The position numbers and the translations under genes are program-made. DNA of 64,000 nucleotides, taken from the NCBI GenBank assembly GCA_963665575.2, contig CAXXDW010000006.1, positions 310,001 through 374,000 of the forward strand, read 5' to 3'. The notes under the pieces were generated by a model, which did not search any database, had not been told where the DNA came from, and was given only the letters and a program-made list of their open reading frames with translations. Below, in pieces: positions 44,034-53,016 of this stretch. This DNA comes from Rariloculus sp963665575. GTDB taxonomy: Bacteria > Pseudomonadota > Gammaproteobacteria > Steroidobacterales > Rariloculaceae. Numbering within the stretch: position 1 is the first letter of the stretch; the number at the start of each line of letters is the position of its first letter.

Positions 44034-44431
44034 ACGAACGCCCCAACATCACCGTCGGCGATGTCATGCGCAAGTCCGTGACCGAGGTCGACGGCGGCAT
44101 CGACGTAATGGAAGCGATGCGCATAATGAAACGTGTCGGCGCGACCTGCCTGGTCGTCGAGAAGCGGCACGACCATGACGATTACGGCATGGTGCTGTTC
44201 TCGGACATCGCCAAGGAAGTCATCGCCAGGGACCGGGCGCCCGAACGCGTCAACGTCTTCGAAGTCATGGCGAAGCCCGTGATATCGGTTCGGCCGGACA
44301 TGAGCATCCGGAACTGCGCGCGCTTGTTCGAACGTTTCGACATCAGCCACGCCCTGGTGATCGACAACGAAACGGTTGTCGGCATCGTCAGTTACTATCT
44401 GATCGTGCTTGGCGGGCTCGATCTCGACTGA
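44030..44431 (+). CDS. CBS-domain pair protein
   Basis: This 133-residue protein consists of two CBS motifs: VGDVMRKSVTEVDGGIDVMEAMRIM with GATCLVVEKR, and VFEVMAKPVISVRPDMSIRNCARLF with SHALVIDNETVVGIVS. Such Bateman modules bind AMP, ATP or SAM. Its ATG overlaps the P-II stop by 4 bp (ATGA), so it is the last member of a coupled four-gene operon. It is likely a second adenine-nucleotide sensor for the DUF1538 pair. Confidence 0.88.
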   Translation: MNERPNITVGDVMRKSVTEVDGGIDVMEAMRIMKRVGATCLVVEKRHDHDDYGMVLFSDIAKEVIARDRAPERVNVFEVMAKPVISVRPDMSIRNCARLFERFDISHALVIDNETVVGIVSYYLIVLGGLDLD

Positions 44432-44582
44432 GTCGCGACTACCGCGACATGTGCAGGCACGCGGGACAGCGTCCGCATACCGCCAGCCCGTCACCGGCGG
44501 CGAGGCGACGCACGCGTACGCGGGACGGCTCCACGCGAGGCACCGCACCGGCAGGAGCCTGGTCTACAATCGGACGGGCGCG

Positions 44583-44679
44583 CGCTCGCCAGAGGGCGAG
44601 CGCCGGATCAGCGACATGCTGAAATACCGGGCGTGCGGCCGCCCGGTCTGACAGGCACGCGGTCGCCAGAGGGCGAGCG
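44583..44679. repeat. hairpin-rich segment after the DUF1538-PII-CBS operon
   Basis: Three potential hairpins lie here: CGCTCGCC/GGCGAGCG with AGAG loop (44583-44602), ACCGGGC/GCCCGGT (44626-44647), and TCGCC/GGCGA with AGAG loop (44663-44676). The first and third share a 17-bp direct repeat (44586-44602 and 44663-44679). They sit between the CBS gene and the ankyrin gene and could end transcription or protect mRNA; there is no T-run. Confidence 0.5.
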
Positions 44680-44724
44680 TGTCGGTTCCTTGCGCGTCGC
44701 GCAACGCTCCGTAAGGATTGCATC

Positions 44725-46275
44725 ATGCCTGTCCGAACGTTGAAACGAACGCTACTGTTGCTGGTTCTTCCGGTCGCGTCGGCACTGGCCGACGAAGCGG
44801 CTCTGATCGAAGCCTCAAGCCAGGGCGACATCGCCGTGGTCGGCACGCTTCTCGACCAGGGCAGCAACGTCAACGCCACGGCGGTAGACGGTACGACGGC
44901 GCTTCATTGGGCCGTGCGCGGCGACCACCAGGAACTTGCGGAACTGCTGCTTCGCACTGGAGCAAACGCGACCTCCGAAGATCGCTATGGCGTATCGCCC
45001 CTGCACCTTGCAGCCGAAAACGGCAGCGCCGAGCTCATCGCGGCGCTGCTCGACTCGGGCGCCGACCCGAACTCCGTGGCGCCGACTGGCGAGACCGCGC
45101 TCATGACCGCAACGCGCACCGGCCGCGCAGACGCCATCACGCTCCTGATCGATCGTGGCGCGACGGTCGACAAGCGAGATCCCACCTACCGGCAAACGGC
45201 CCTGATGCTCGCAGTTCGCGAGAACCATCCCGCCGCCGTCGAACTTCTGATCGAGCACGGCGCCGAAGTCGACCGGCAAACGCGAATCGGAGCCACACCG
45301 GAATTCACGCCGCCCTGCAAGGGCACGGGCTGCGGTTCGGAAGGCGTCGGGATCAATCGCGGCGGCCTGCCCGACCACGGCCGCCGGGCCGCCGCGCTCG
45401 GCGGGATGACGCCGCTGCTCTATGCGGCGCGGGACGGCCGGCTCGAGGCGGCACGGCTGCTCGTCGACGCGGGTGCGAACCTCGAGATTGCCGAAGCGAA
45501 CGGCATCGCGCCGCTGCTCATGGCGACGCTCAACAATCAACTCGACGTGGCACGCCTGCTGCTCGAGCGCGGCGCTGAAGTCAACGTTGACGACTTCTGG
45601 GGCCGCACGCCACTCTTCGCCGCCGTCGAGTACCGCAACCTCGACATGAACAACCGGGACCAGGACAGTCCGACAGACAACGGCGTGGACCGCGCACCGA
45701 TCCTGGAATTCATCGGCGAACTGCTCGAACATGGCGCAAACGTCAACGCCCGTACGCGCGAAGTGCCGCCGAGCCGGCGCTGGCTCTATTCGCTCGGCGA
45801 CGTGTCCTGGGTGGACTTCACGGGACAGACGCCGTTTCTCCGGGCCGCGTTGTCGGGCGACACGGCCACGATGCGCCTGCTGCTCGACTACGGCGCCGAC
45901 CCCAAGCTGCCGACCTTCGCGGGCACGACGCCGCACATGGCGGCGGCCGGCGTGAACTGGGTCGTCGCGCAGACCTACACGGTTTCGCCCGATGCCCTCC
46001 TCGAAGCCATCGCGCTCTGCCTCGAACTCGGTGCGGACATCAACGCCACCAACTCCATGGGCCTGACGGCCCTGCTCGGCGCAGCGAACCGCGGCTCGAA
46101 CGAAATCATCGAGTTTCTCGTCGCCAACGGCGCGCGGCTCGACGTCGCCGACGTGCACGGCCGCACGCCGCTGCGCTGGGCCGAAGGCGTCTTTCTTGCA
46201 GCGGTCGGCGCCGAGCGCAAGCCCGCCACGATCGAACTGCTCGAGGAACTCAACGCCGCGGAGCAGGCGCGGTGA
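44725..46275 (+). CDS. secreted ankyrin-repeat protein
   Basis: A signal peptide (about 1-22, ALADE) is followed by some 10 ankyrin repeats across 516 residues, each with the TALHWAVRGDHQELAELLLRTGAN pattern in variants. One unit is interrupted by a Cys-containing insert (CKGTGCGSEG) and another by a long insert around residues 335-375. The periplasmic location is unusual for ankyrins but known in bacteria. AAGGA is 8 bases before the ATG. It may belong with the following cytochrome gene, which starts 200 bp later. Confidence 0.85.
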   Translation: MPVRTLKRTLLLLVLPVASALADEAALIEASSQGDIAVVGTLLDQGSNVNATAVDGTTALHWAVRGDHQELAELLLRTGANATSEDRYGVSPLHLAAENGSAELIAALLDSGADPNSVAPTGETALMTATRTGRADAITLLIDRGATVDKRDPTYRQTALMLAVRENHPAAVELLIEHGAEVDRQTRIGATPEFTPPCKGTGCGSEGVGINRGGLPDHGRRAAALGGMTPLLYAARDGRLEAARLLVDAGANLEIAEANGIAPLLMATLNNQLDVARLLLERGAEVNVDDFWGRTPLFAAVEYRNLDMNNRDQDSPTDNGVDRAPILEFIGELLEHGANVNARTREVPPSRRWLYSLGDVSWVDFTGQTPFLRAALSGDTATMRLLLDYGADPKLPTFAGTTPHMAAAGVNWVVAQTYTVSPDALLEAIALCLELGADINATNSMGLTALLGAANRGSNEIIEFLVANGARLDVADVHGRTPLRWAEGVFLAAVGAERKPATIELLEELNAAEQAR

Positions 46276-46352
46276 ACAATCGGGGGGCACGTCGCGGCGT
46301 GGCGTTCACGGGCAAACGGCGAGAACCTCGCCGCCGGGAACCTTTTGCCACG

Positions 46353-46489
46353 GAGCGGACACGGTGAACCGTCGAGGAATGTGCAGCTACGGGGAAACGC
46401 GGTGATCGATCGAGTAACGCGCCGTCGTGGAGCGTACACCGTGTACCGTCGCAGGATTCTTGCCGGACGGAGAGTGCTGTGATCCATCG
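46353..46489. repeat. imperfect direct repeat, 77-bp period, ending in the start of the DUF1592-type gene
   Basis: The 60 bases from 46353 resemble the 60 from 46430 without gaps (about 38 of 60 equal by hand count). The ends are strongest: GAGCGKACAC at the left and TGATCSATCG at the right. The second copy includes the GTG start codon at 46479, so the duplication may have carried the translation start. Confidence 0.5.
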
Positions 46490-48781
46490 CGCAGTCATTG
46501 TCTTCGCGGCGCTGGCAGGGGCCACGGCCGTGTTCGTCTGGCTCGGCAGAAACGGCGAACCCGCGGCCGACGCGCAATGGGCGCTCGTCGAGCGCTACTG
46601 CGTCGACTGCCACAACGAAGGGGAGTTCGCCGGCGGCGTGGCTTTCGACACGCTCGACCGCGACGATATCGCCGGTCACGGCGAGATATGGGAAGCGGCA
46701 ATCCGCAAGCTTCGCGCCCGAATGATGCCGCCGCCGGGCGAACCGCGCCCCGAATCCGCGCGTCTGGAATCCCTTGCGGCCTGGCTCGAAACGACGCTCG
46801 ACGCCGCCGCACTCGCCGACCCGAACCCCGGCGCGCCGGCATTGCACCGGCTCAACCGCGCCGAATACGCGAACGCGATCCGCGACCTGCTTGGACTGCC
46901 CGTCGACGCGGCGACACTGCTGCCCGGCGACGACGCGAGCGACGGGTTCGACAATATCGCGAGTGCGCTCAGCGTCTCGCCGGCACACATGCAGGCCTAT
47001 GTCGCCGCCGCCGCCGAGATCAGCCGGCTCGCAGTCGGCGATCCGACGACCAGTGCCGAGATCGCGACCTATGCGGCGCCGCGCGGGCTCTCCCAGGCCG
47101 AGCATCTCGACGGGATGCCGCTCGGGACGCGCGGCGGCTTCCTCGTCGAGCACGTGTTTCCGCTCGATGCCGAGTACGAGATCCGAATTCGCCGAGCCGG
47201 CGGCGGTTTCGGACTGCGGGCGGTGGGCGGCGACGAACCGGTCGAGGTCACACTGAACGGGGCGCGTGTCAGGCTCCTCGGCCGCGGTGTCCCAGCCAGT
47301 TTCGTGCTGCCCGTCGAAGCCGGAGCGCACATGCTTGGCGCGGCAATCGTGCGCGGGAGCCGGCAGGCAGGCGTCGACGACCTCTTCGCCGTGCATGCGG
47401 GCAGCACCGGCGTGCAGGCCCCCTGTCCATCATCGGACCGCTCGACGCATCCGGAGCCGGCGACACAGCGACCCGACGCCGGATCTTCATCTGCCGACCG
47501 GCACAGGCGAATGACGAGGAAGCCTGCGCGACGGAGATTCTCACAGCGCTCGCGACGCGCGCGTTCCGGCGCCCCGTTGCGGCGTCTGATCCGTCGCTCG
47601 GAACGCTGCTCGAGTTCTATCGCACGGGTCGCGCGCTCGGCAGCTTCGAGACCGGCATACAGCATGCGCTTGCGCGCGTGCTCGTCGATCCGGAGTTCAT
47701 CTTCCGCTTCGAGCGCGAACCGGCGGATCTTGCCGCCGGGGAAATCTACGCACTTGGCGCCTACGATCTCGCCTCGCGGCTTTCCTTCTTCCTCTGGAGC
47801 AGCATCCCGGACGATGCCCTGCTCGAAGCCGCCGCCGACGGCAGGCTTCTGGACGATGCAGAACTCGAACGCGAGGTCGAACGGATGCTCGCCGATCCGA
47901 AGGCCTACGCGCTCGTCGACAATTTCGCATCGCAGTGGCTGGGCTTGCGGCAACTCGACACGGCCAGTCCGATCTCCAACGAGTTCGACGGCAACTTGCG
48001 CCGGTCGTTCAGGCGCGAGACGGAGTTGCTCGTCGAAAGCCTTCTTCGCGAGGACCGCAGCATCGTCGATCTGCTCGATGCCGATTACACCTTTGTCGAC
48101 GAACGCCTCGCCCGCCACTATGGCATTCCCAACATTCGCGGCAGCCGCTTCCGGCGCGTGGCCCTGCCGGACGCTACGCGGCGCGGCCTGCCAGGCCACG
48201 GCAGCCTGCTGACCATCACCTCGCCGCCGAACCGGACCTCGCCCGTCATGCGCGGCGCCTGGATCATGGAAAACCTGCTCGGTACGCCTGCGCCGAGCCC
48301 GCCCGAAGGTGTCGACACCGACCTCGACGCGCAGGCTGCCGCGACGAGCGAGCCCGGAACGGTACGCGAACAGCTCGAGCGGCACCGCGACGATCCGGCC
48401 TGCGCGGGCTGTCACGGCATGATCGACCCGATCGGCTTCGCCCTCGAGAACTTTGACCTCACAGGCAAGTGGCGTGACAGCGATGGCGGCGTCGCAATCG
48501 ACGCAAGCGGAGTACTCTGGGACGGCACACCCATGAACGGGCCGGCAGGTTTGCGGGCCGCCCTGCTCGAGCGCCGGGAACTCTTCGTCGCTCGAGCAAC
48601 CGAGAAGCTCATGGCTTACGCGCTCGGACGAGGCATCGAGCATTACGACATGCCGGCCATCCGTGCGATCGTCCGGAATACGGCCGAGGACGACTACCGT
48701 TTCTCGCGTCTCATTGCCGGTGTCGTCAAGAGCCCGGCCTTCCGTATGAAGCGCAAGGCCCCGACCGAACCGGGGCAATAG
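46479..48781 (+). pseudogene. DUF1592-type (PSCyt/PSD) cytochrome-like protein gene with a frameshift
   Basis: The gene encodes a large secreted protein of the DUF1587/1595/1592/1588/1585 group, but one frame covers only residues up to about 47415 and the rest is in the +1-shifted frame. The N-terminal part has a membrane helix and a haem motif CVDCH; the C-terminal part has a second, CAGCH, in HDRDDPACAGCHGMIDP-like context, plus PNRTSPVMRGAW. The break lies at a run of five C (47419-47423); one more C would restore the frame. It could be a sequencing error, a real mutation, or slippage. Domains on both sides look well kept. The DUF1552 gene downstream is the normal partner. Confidence 0.8.
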
Positions 48782-48974
48782 GCTGTCGGGAATCGAGAGC
48801 CCGTGCCAGGGGAACTCCCGAAGGCGCGAAAACGGCAACGACGCCCGCCGAAACGAACAACCTGGGGGAGCATCGAGTTATATTTGACGATATTCACGCT
48901 GGCTACAGTCCGGAAGGAGCCGCTTTCCGGCCTTGTTGTCCGTCGGCACAGAATCCTGACTTATTATTGGATAC

Positions 48975-50312
48975 ATGGCGTTCATAACGAAAAGACACCT
49001 TTCAAGGCGTACGCTGCTGCGCGGCGCCGGCACTGCCATGGCGCTGCCGCTACTCGACTCGATGATCCCGGCGCGCACGGCGCTTGCCCAGACCGCGGCG
49101 GCTCCGAAAACGCGGCTCGGCTGCATCTACGTTCCGCACGGCGCGACGATGGACAAGTGGACGCCGGCCATCGAGGGGAAGGGTTTCGAGTTCTCGGAAA
49201 TTCTCGCGCCGCTCGAACCGTTTCGCGATCAGGTCTGCGTCGTCAGCGACCTTGCGCACGCCCAGGTCGCGCCATGGCCCGGCGAGGACACCGGCGGCGC
49301 CGAGAATCACGTTCGTGCCGCCGCCGTATTCCTGAGCGGTGCGCACCCGGTCAAGGGCGGCGAAGCTTATCTCGGCCCGACGATCGACCAGGTCGCCGCG
49401 CTTCATGTCGGCCAGGACACGCCCCTGCCGTCGATCGAGCTGTCGCTCGAACCGGTCGGACTGAACTGCGACCGCGACTTCACCTGCGCCTATCGCAACA
49501 CCTTGTCCTGGAAGTCGGAGACGCTGCCGCAGCCGATGCAGAACAATCCGCAGGTCGTCTTTGAGCGGCTTTTCGGCGACGGCAGTACCGACGCGCAACG
49601 CCGTGAGCGCCGGCAGCAGGCCAGGAGCCTGCTCGACTCCGTCGGCAGTCAGGTCGACTCGCTGAAGCGCGGTCTGCCGGCGGCCGACATCAGGCGGCTC
49701 GACCAGTATCTCGAGGAGGTCCGCGAAATCGAACGCCGCGTGGATCTAGTGGACAGCAAGCTGTCGACCGGGCTCGAACTGCCGGCAGCGCCTGTCGGTA
49801 TCCCGAACAATTTCGAGGAACACCTGAAGCTCATGTTCGATCTGCAGGTGCTGGCCTACAGGACCGAGATCACGCGCATCTCGACGCTCATGCTTGCGCG
49901 CGAGAACAGCAACGCCCGATACCCGGGAAGCGGCGTGCGCGAGGGCTTCCATAATGCCTCGCACCATTCCAACGAGCGCACGAACATGGATCAGTTCGCG
50001 CTCATCAACAACTACCACGTCAAGACGCTGACCTGGTTCCTCGAAAAACTACGCGCTACGCCCGACGGTGACGGCACGCTGCTGGATCACTCGATGGTTC
50101 TCTATGGCAGCAGCCTCAGCGACGGCAACGAGCACAATTTCGACCCGCTGCCCGTGATTCTGGCCGGAGGCGCGTCAGGCAAGCTCGAGGGCGGCCAACA
50201 CCTCAGGTATCCGGCCCACACGCCCATGTCGAACCTGCTGCTGAGCATGCTCGACAAGCTCGGAGTGCATCAGGAGAGCTTTGGCGACAGCACGGGTCCG
50301 CTCGATATCTGA
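48975..50312 (+). CDS. DUF1552 family Tat-exported protein
   Basis: This 445-residue protein starts with a Tat signal, SRRTLLRGAGTAMALPLL, and continues with the DUF1552 features GCIYVPHGATMDKWTP and NNYHVKTLTWFLEKL. It is commonly next to a DUF1592-type cytochrome gene, as here. DUF1552 resembles the alkaline phosphatase/sulfatase-like DUF1501 group in layout. The role is unknown; the pair is thought to act in extracytoplasmic oxidation. It starts about 190 bp after the cytochrome gene. Confidence 0.88.
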   Translation: MAFITKRHLSRRTLLRGAGTAMALPLLDSMIPARTALAQTAAAPKTRLGCIYVPHGATMDKWTPAIEGKGFEFSEILAPLEPFRDQVCVVSDLAHAQVAPWPGEDTGGAENHVRAAAVFLSGAHPVKGGEAYLGPTIDQVAALHVGQDTPLPSIELSLEPVGLNCDRDFTCAYRNTLSWKSETLPQPMQNNPQVVFERLFGDGSTDAQRRERRQQARSLLDSVGSQVDSLKRGLPAADIRRLDQYLEEVREIERRVDLVDSKLSTGLELPAAPVGIPNNFEEHLKLMFDLQVLAYRTEITRISTLMLARENSNARYPGSGVREGFHNASHHSNERTNMDQFALINNYHVKTLTWFLEKLRATPDGDGTLLDHSMVLYGSSLSDGNEHNFDPLPVILAGGASGKLEGGQHLRYPAHTPMSNLLLSMLDKLGVHQESFGDSTGPLDI

Positions 50313-50321
50313 ACGCCCGTC

Positions 50322-50984
50322 CTATTCGATCCCGAGCAGCTCCACCTCGAACACGAGCGCCGCACCGCCGGGAATTACGCCCTGCCCCGCGTCTCCGTAG
50401 GCGGTGTCCGACGGGCAAACGAGCTTGCTCGTGCCGCCAACCTGCATCTTCTGGACACCCTCGGTCCAGCACGAGATGACGCCGTTCAGCGGGAACGAGA
50501 TCGGTTCCCCGCGATCGACCGAGCTGTCGAAGACCGTCCCGTCGCGCAGCGTGCCATGGTAGTGGACACGCACGGTATCGGCCGCCGTCGGGTTCGCGCC
50601 CGTACCGGCCGCGACCGGGATGTAGACGAGTCCGGATTCTGACCGCTCGGCGCCGGCTTCCTGGGCCATCTCGTCGATAAACGCCATCGACGCCGCCTTC
50701 TCGGCAGACGCTCCGGCCGCCTGGCGTGCGTCCCGAAGCACCGTGATCTGCTGAGAGTAGACGGCCATGTCGACACGCGGTTCGCTGCCGAACACGGTAT
50801 CGCGCAGCCCCGCTTCGACCAGCGCGAGTTCCTGCGGCGTCAGGCTGAATTGCACCAGGTTGTTGCCGAGTACGACACCGACTGCATACAGGGTTCTGTC
50901 TTCATCGGTCTCGAACGTCTGCGCCGAGGCAGCCGAAACCAACAGGCCGAGCGCGAGCGCGGCCGCCAACTTGAAAATGGACAT
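50322..50984 (-). CDS. secreted FKBP-type peptidyl-prolyl isomerase
   Basis: The ATG at 50984 has GAGGGA at 7 bases and gives 220 residues. A signal peptide (ending SAASAQ) and an N-terminal helical dimerisation region (about 22-110, with LYAVGVVLGNNLVQFSLTPQE) precede the FKBP domain (about 115-220), visible from VRVHYHGTLRDGTVFDSS to PGGAALVFEVELLGIE. This is the FkpA/Mip layout of periplasmic chaperone-isomerases. It converges with the DUF1552 gene, leaving only 9 bp between stops. Confidence 0.93.
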   Translation of the reverse strand: MSIFKLAAALALGLLVSAASAQTFETDEDRTLYAVGVVLGNNLVQFSLTPQELALVEAGLRDTVFGSEPRVDMAVYSQQITVLRDARQAAGASAEKAASMAFIDEMAQEAGAERSESGLVYIPVAAGTGANPTAADTVRVHYHGTLRDGTVFDSSVDRGEPISFPLNGVISCWTEGVQKMQVGGTSKLVCPSDTAYGDAGQGVIPGGAALVFEVELLGIE

Positions 50985-51237
50985 GGAAATCCCTCGCCAT
51001 TGGAGGTAAAGAGCAGCACACGCTACAGCACGGTCGGAGGTTTGCCAAGCTGATTCCCGCTCGCCGGCAACCGGGGCCTTGCCTGCCGGGCGGCCCGCCA
51101 CGGCATGGATACTGCCGCCCCCGACCTTGCCCCACCTCACGTTGTCGAAACGGTTTCCTTCACGGTCCCGCGGTTTGCTGCTATGGTCCCGGCCCCACGG
51201 ACAGCAAAGCCCCGCCACCAAACGACGAGGAACGACC

Positions 51238-52194
51238 ATGCTGAATCGCCGCGAATACCTGACGCTGACTGCCGCGACCTGTGCGGCCCTCTCGCTCAAG
51301 ACACGCTTGCTCGCGGCCCAGGACGGGGGCGTCATGACCCGGCCGATCCCGGCAACGGGCGAACAGATTCCGATCATCGGGCTCGGCAGCTCCGCGACGT
51401 TCCAGCAACTCGCTGTCGCCGACGATCTCGACCCTCTGCGCGACGTATTCCGGACGATGATCGATGCGGGCGGCACGGTATTTGACACGGCACCGGGCTA
51501 CGGCCGCGGTACGTCCGAAGCCGTTGCCGGTCGGCTCGTCGACGAGCTCGGCATCGCCGACAATGTGTTCTGGGCCACGAAGCTCAATGTCGCGGGCTTT
51601 CGCGGCGATACTCCGGCCGACCCCGACGCGGCGCGCGCTCAGCTTGAAGCCTCGTTCGAACGCTTTCCCCGCGCGCCAATGGACCTGAGCCAGGTACACA
51701 ACCTCGGCGACATGGCAACCCAGATGCCGATGCTGCACGAGGCGAAGGAACAGGGCCGCCTGCGCTACGTCGGTGCGACCACGACGTTCAAGCCCCAGTA
51801 CGAGCGGCTCGAGCAGCACATGCGCGATGACGGACTCGACTTCATCGGCATCGACTACGCGGTCGACAACCTCGATGCCGCGGAGCGAATCTTTCCGCTC
51901 GCCCAGGACCAGGGCATCGCGGTCATGATCTACATGCCCTTCGGCCGCACGAGGCTCTGGGAACGCGTCGCGGGCCGGGACGTCCCGGAGTGGGCCGCCG
52001 AATTCGGCGCCGAGACCTGGGCACAGTTCTTCCTCAAGTTCGTCGCATCGCATCCGGCCGTGACGGTCATCACGCCCGCGACGAGCCAACCGCATCACAT
52101 GCTCGACAACATGGGCGCGGCGCTCGGCCGGCTGCCGGACGAGGCGGAACGCCAGCGCATGATCGGGCACATCGAAGGGTTGCCGCAGGCCTGA
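51238..52194 (+). CDS. aldo/keto reductase with Tat-like export signal
   Basis: The ATG at 51238, with GAGGAA upstream, gives 318 residues. MLNRREYLTLTAATCAAL is a Tat-type leader with paired Arg; cleavage near LLAAQ is likely. The aldo-keto reductase tetrad is seen as Asp and Tyr in FDTAPGYG, Lys in WATKLN and His in LSQVHN. NADPH-dependent reduction of carbonyls is the family role, yet the periplasm has no NADPH pool, so the acceptor or cofactor is uncertain. It is divergent from the FKBP gene. Confidence 0.85.
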   Translation: MLNRREYLTLTAATCAALSLKTRLLAAQDGGVMTRPIPATGEQIPIIGLGSSATFQQLAVADDLDPLRDVFRTMIDAGGTVFDTAPGYGRGTSEAVAGRLVDELGIADNVFWATKLNVAGFRGDTPADPDAARAQLEASFERFPRAPMDLSQVHNLGDMATQMPMLHEAKEQGRLRYVGATTTFKPQYERLEQHMRDDGLDFIGIDYAVDNLDAAERIFPLAQDQGIAVMIYMPFGRTRLWERVAGRDVPEWAAEFGAETWAQFFLKFVASHPAVTVITPATSQPHHMLDNMGAALGRLPDEAERQRMIGHIEGLPQA

Positions 52195-52341
52195 CCCGAA
52201 TATCGCACCCAGCCGCGCGTGAAGCAGACGACTATCAACGCCCGCAAGTAATTTGCTTGCCAGCCGAGCGCTTCGCGCGGGTGACAGCTTGCGCGGTTTT
52301 TCGCGGTACAGGTTGGCAGGCAGCGCCGAATCGCTCGCTGC

Positions 52342-52842
52342 TCAGTCGGGCTCCTCGCCGTCGAAATAACCGACGGGGTCGTTGCTCACGATGTAGCGCG
52401 AGCCCGTCCAGCCCTTGCCGTCGGCGGCCCGCGTCAGCGTATATGCACCGAGCTTGTTCGAGTCCGGGTAGAGCACGGCCTCGGGCACGACGACGCTCGA
52501 GAAGCAGAAGTATTCAAGCTCCGCATCGCTCGTATTGATCATGTGGTGCGCAGAACCGGATGCCGCGGGCAGGTGCACGTAGTCGCCCTCGCCAAGCGCG
52601 ATCTCCTCGTCGCCGTAGCGCAGCGTCCCGCTGCCACGCGTCACGAGGATGCCTTCGTCGTTCGCCAGGTGTTCGTGGCGCGGGAACGCCCGCTTTCCCG
52701 GCGCGAGCCGGTACAGGGACACACCGAACTTCGGCAGATACGCCTGATCGAGCGGTGTGAGCGTCTTGCGCGCGTGGTGAATGTGCGCGCCGTTGCCCAT
52801 CTCCGACCAGTCCATTTCGTTCAGATTGCGCTTGTAGACCAT
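52342..52842 (-). CDS. cupin domain protein
   Basis: This 166-residue protein is a single cupin: metal-binding motif 1 is FPRHEHLANDEGILVTRGSG (His-x-His and Glu) and motif 2 includes GDYVHLPAASGSAHHMIN with a His. It probably folds as a dimer in the cytosol. GAGGTGA lies 6 bases before the ATG. Function among cupins (isomerase, dioxygenase, sensor) cannot be decided. Confidence 0.85.
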   Translation of the reverse strand: MVYKRNLNEMDWSEMGNGAHIHHARKTLTPLDQAYLPKFGVSLYRLAPGKRAFPRHEHLANDEGILVTRGSGTLRYGDEEIALGEGDYVHLPAASGSAHHMINTSDAELEYFCFSSVVVPEAVLYPDSNKLGAYTLTRAADGKGWTGSRYIVSNDPVGYFDGEEPD

Positions 52843-53016
52843 TCGCGGTCACCTCTTCAGTAATCTACGCGATACGAAAGACTTACCAGGCGCTTGCACC
52901 TGTCAGCCAATCGCTGCTTCGACACCAACGGCGCCTGCGGCTGCGGCTCGCAAACACCGAAGCCTGACGATAGCCCGTCTACCGGGCGCCAGCCGGCTGG
53001 TGAGCCGCGGGCGAGT

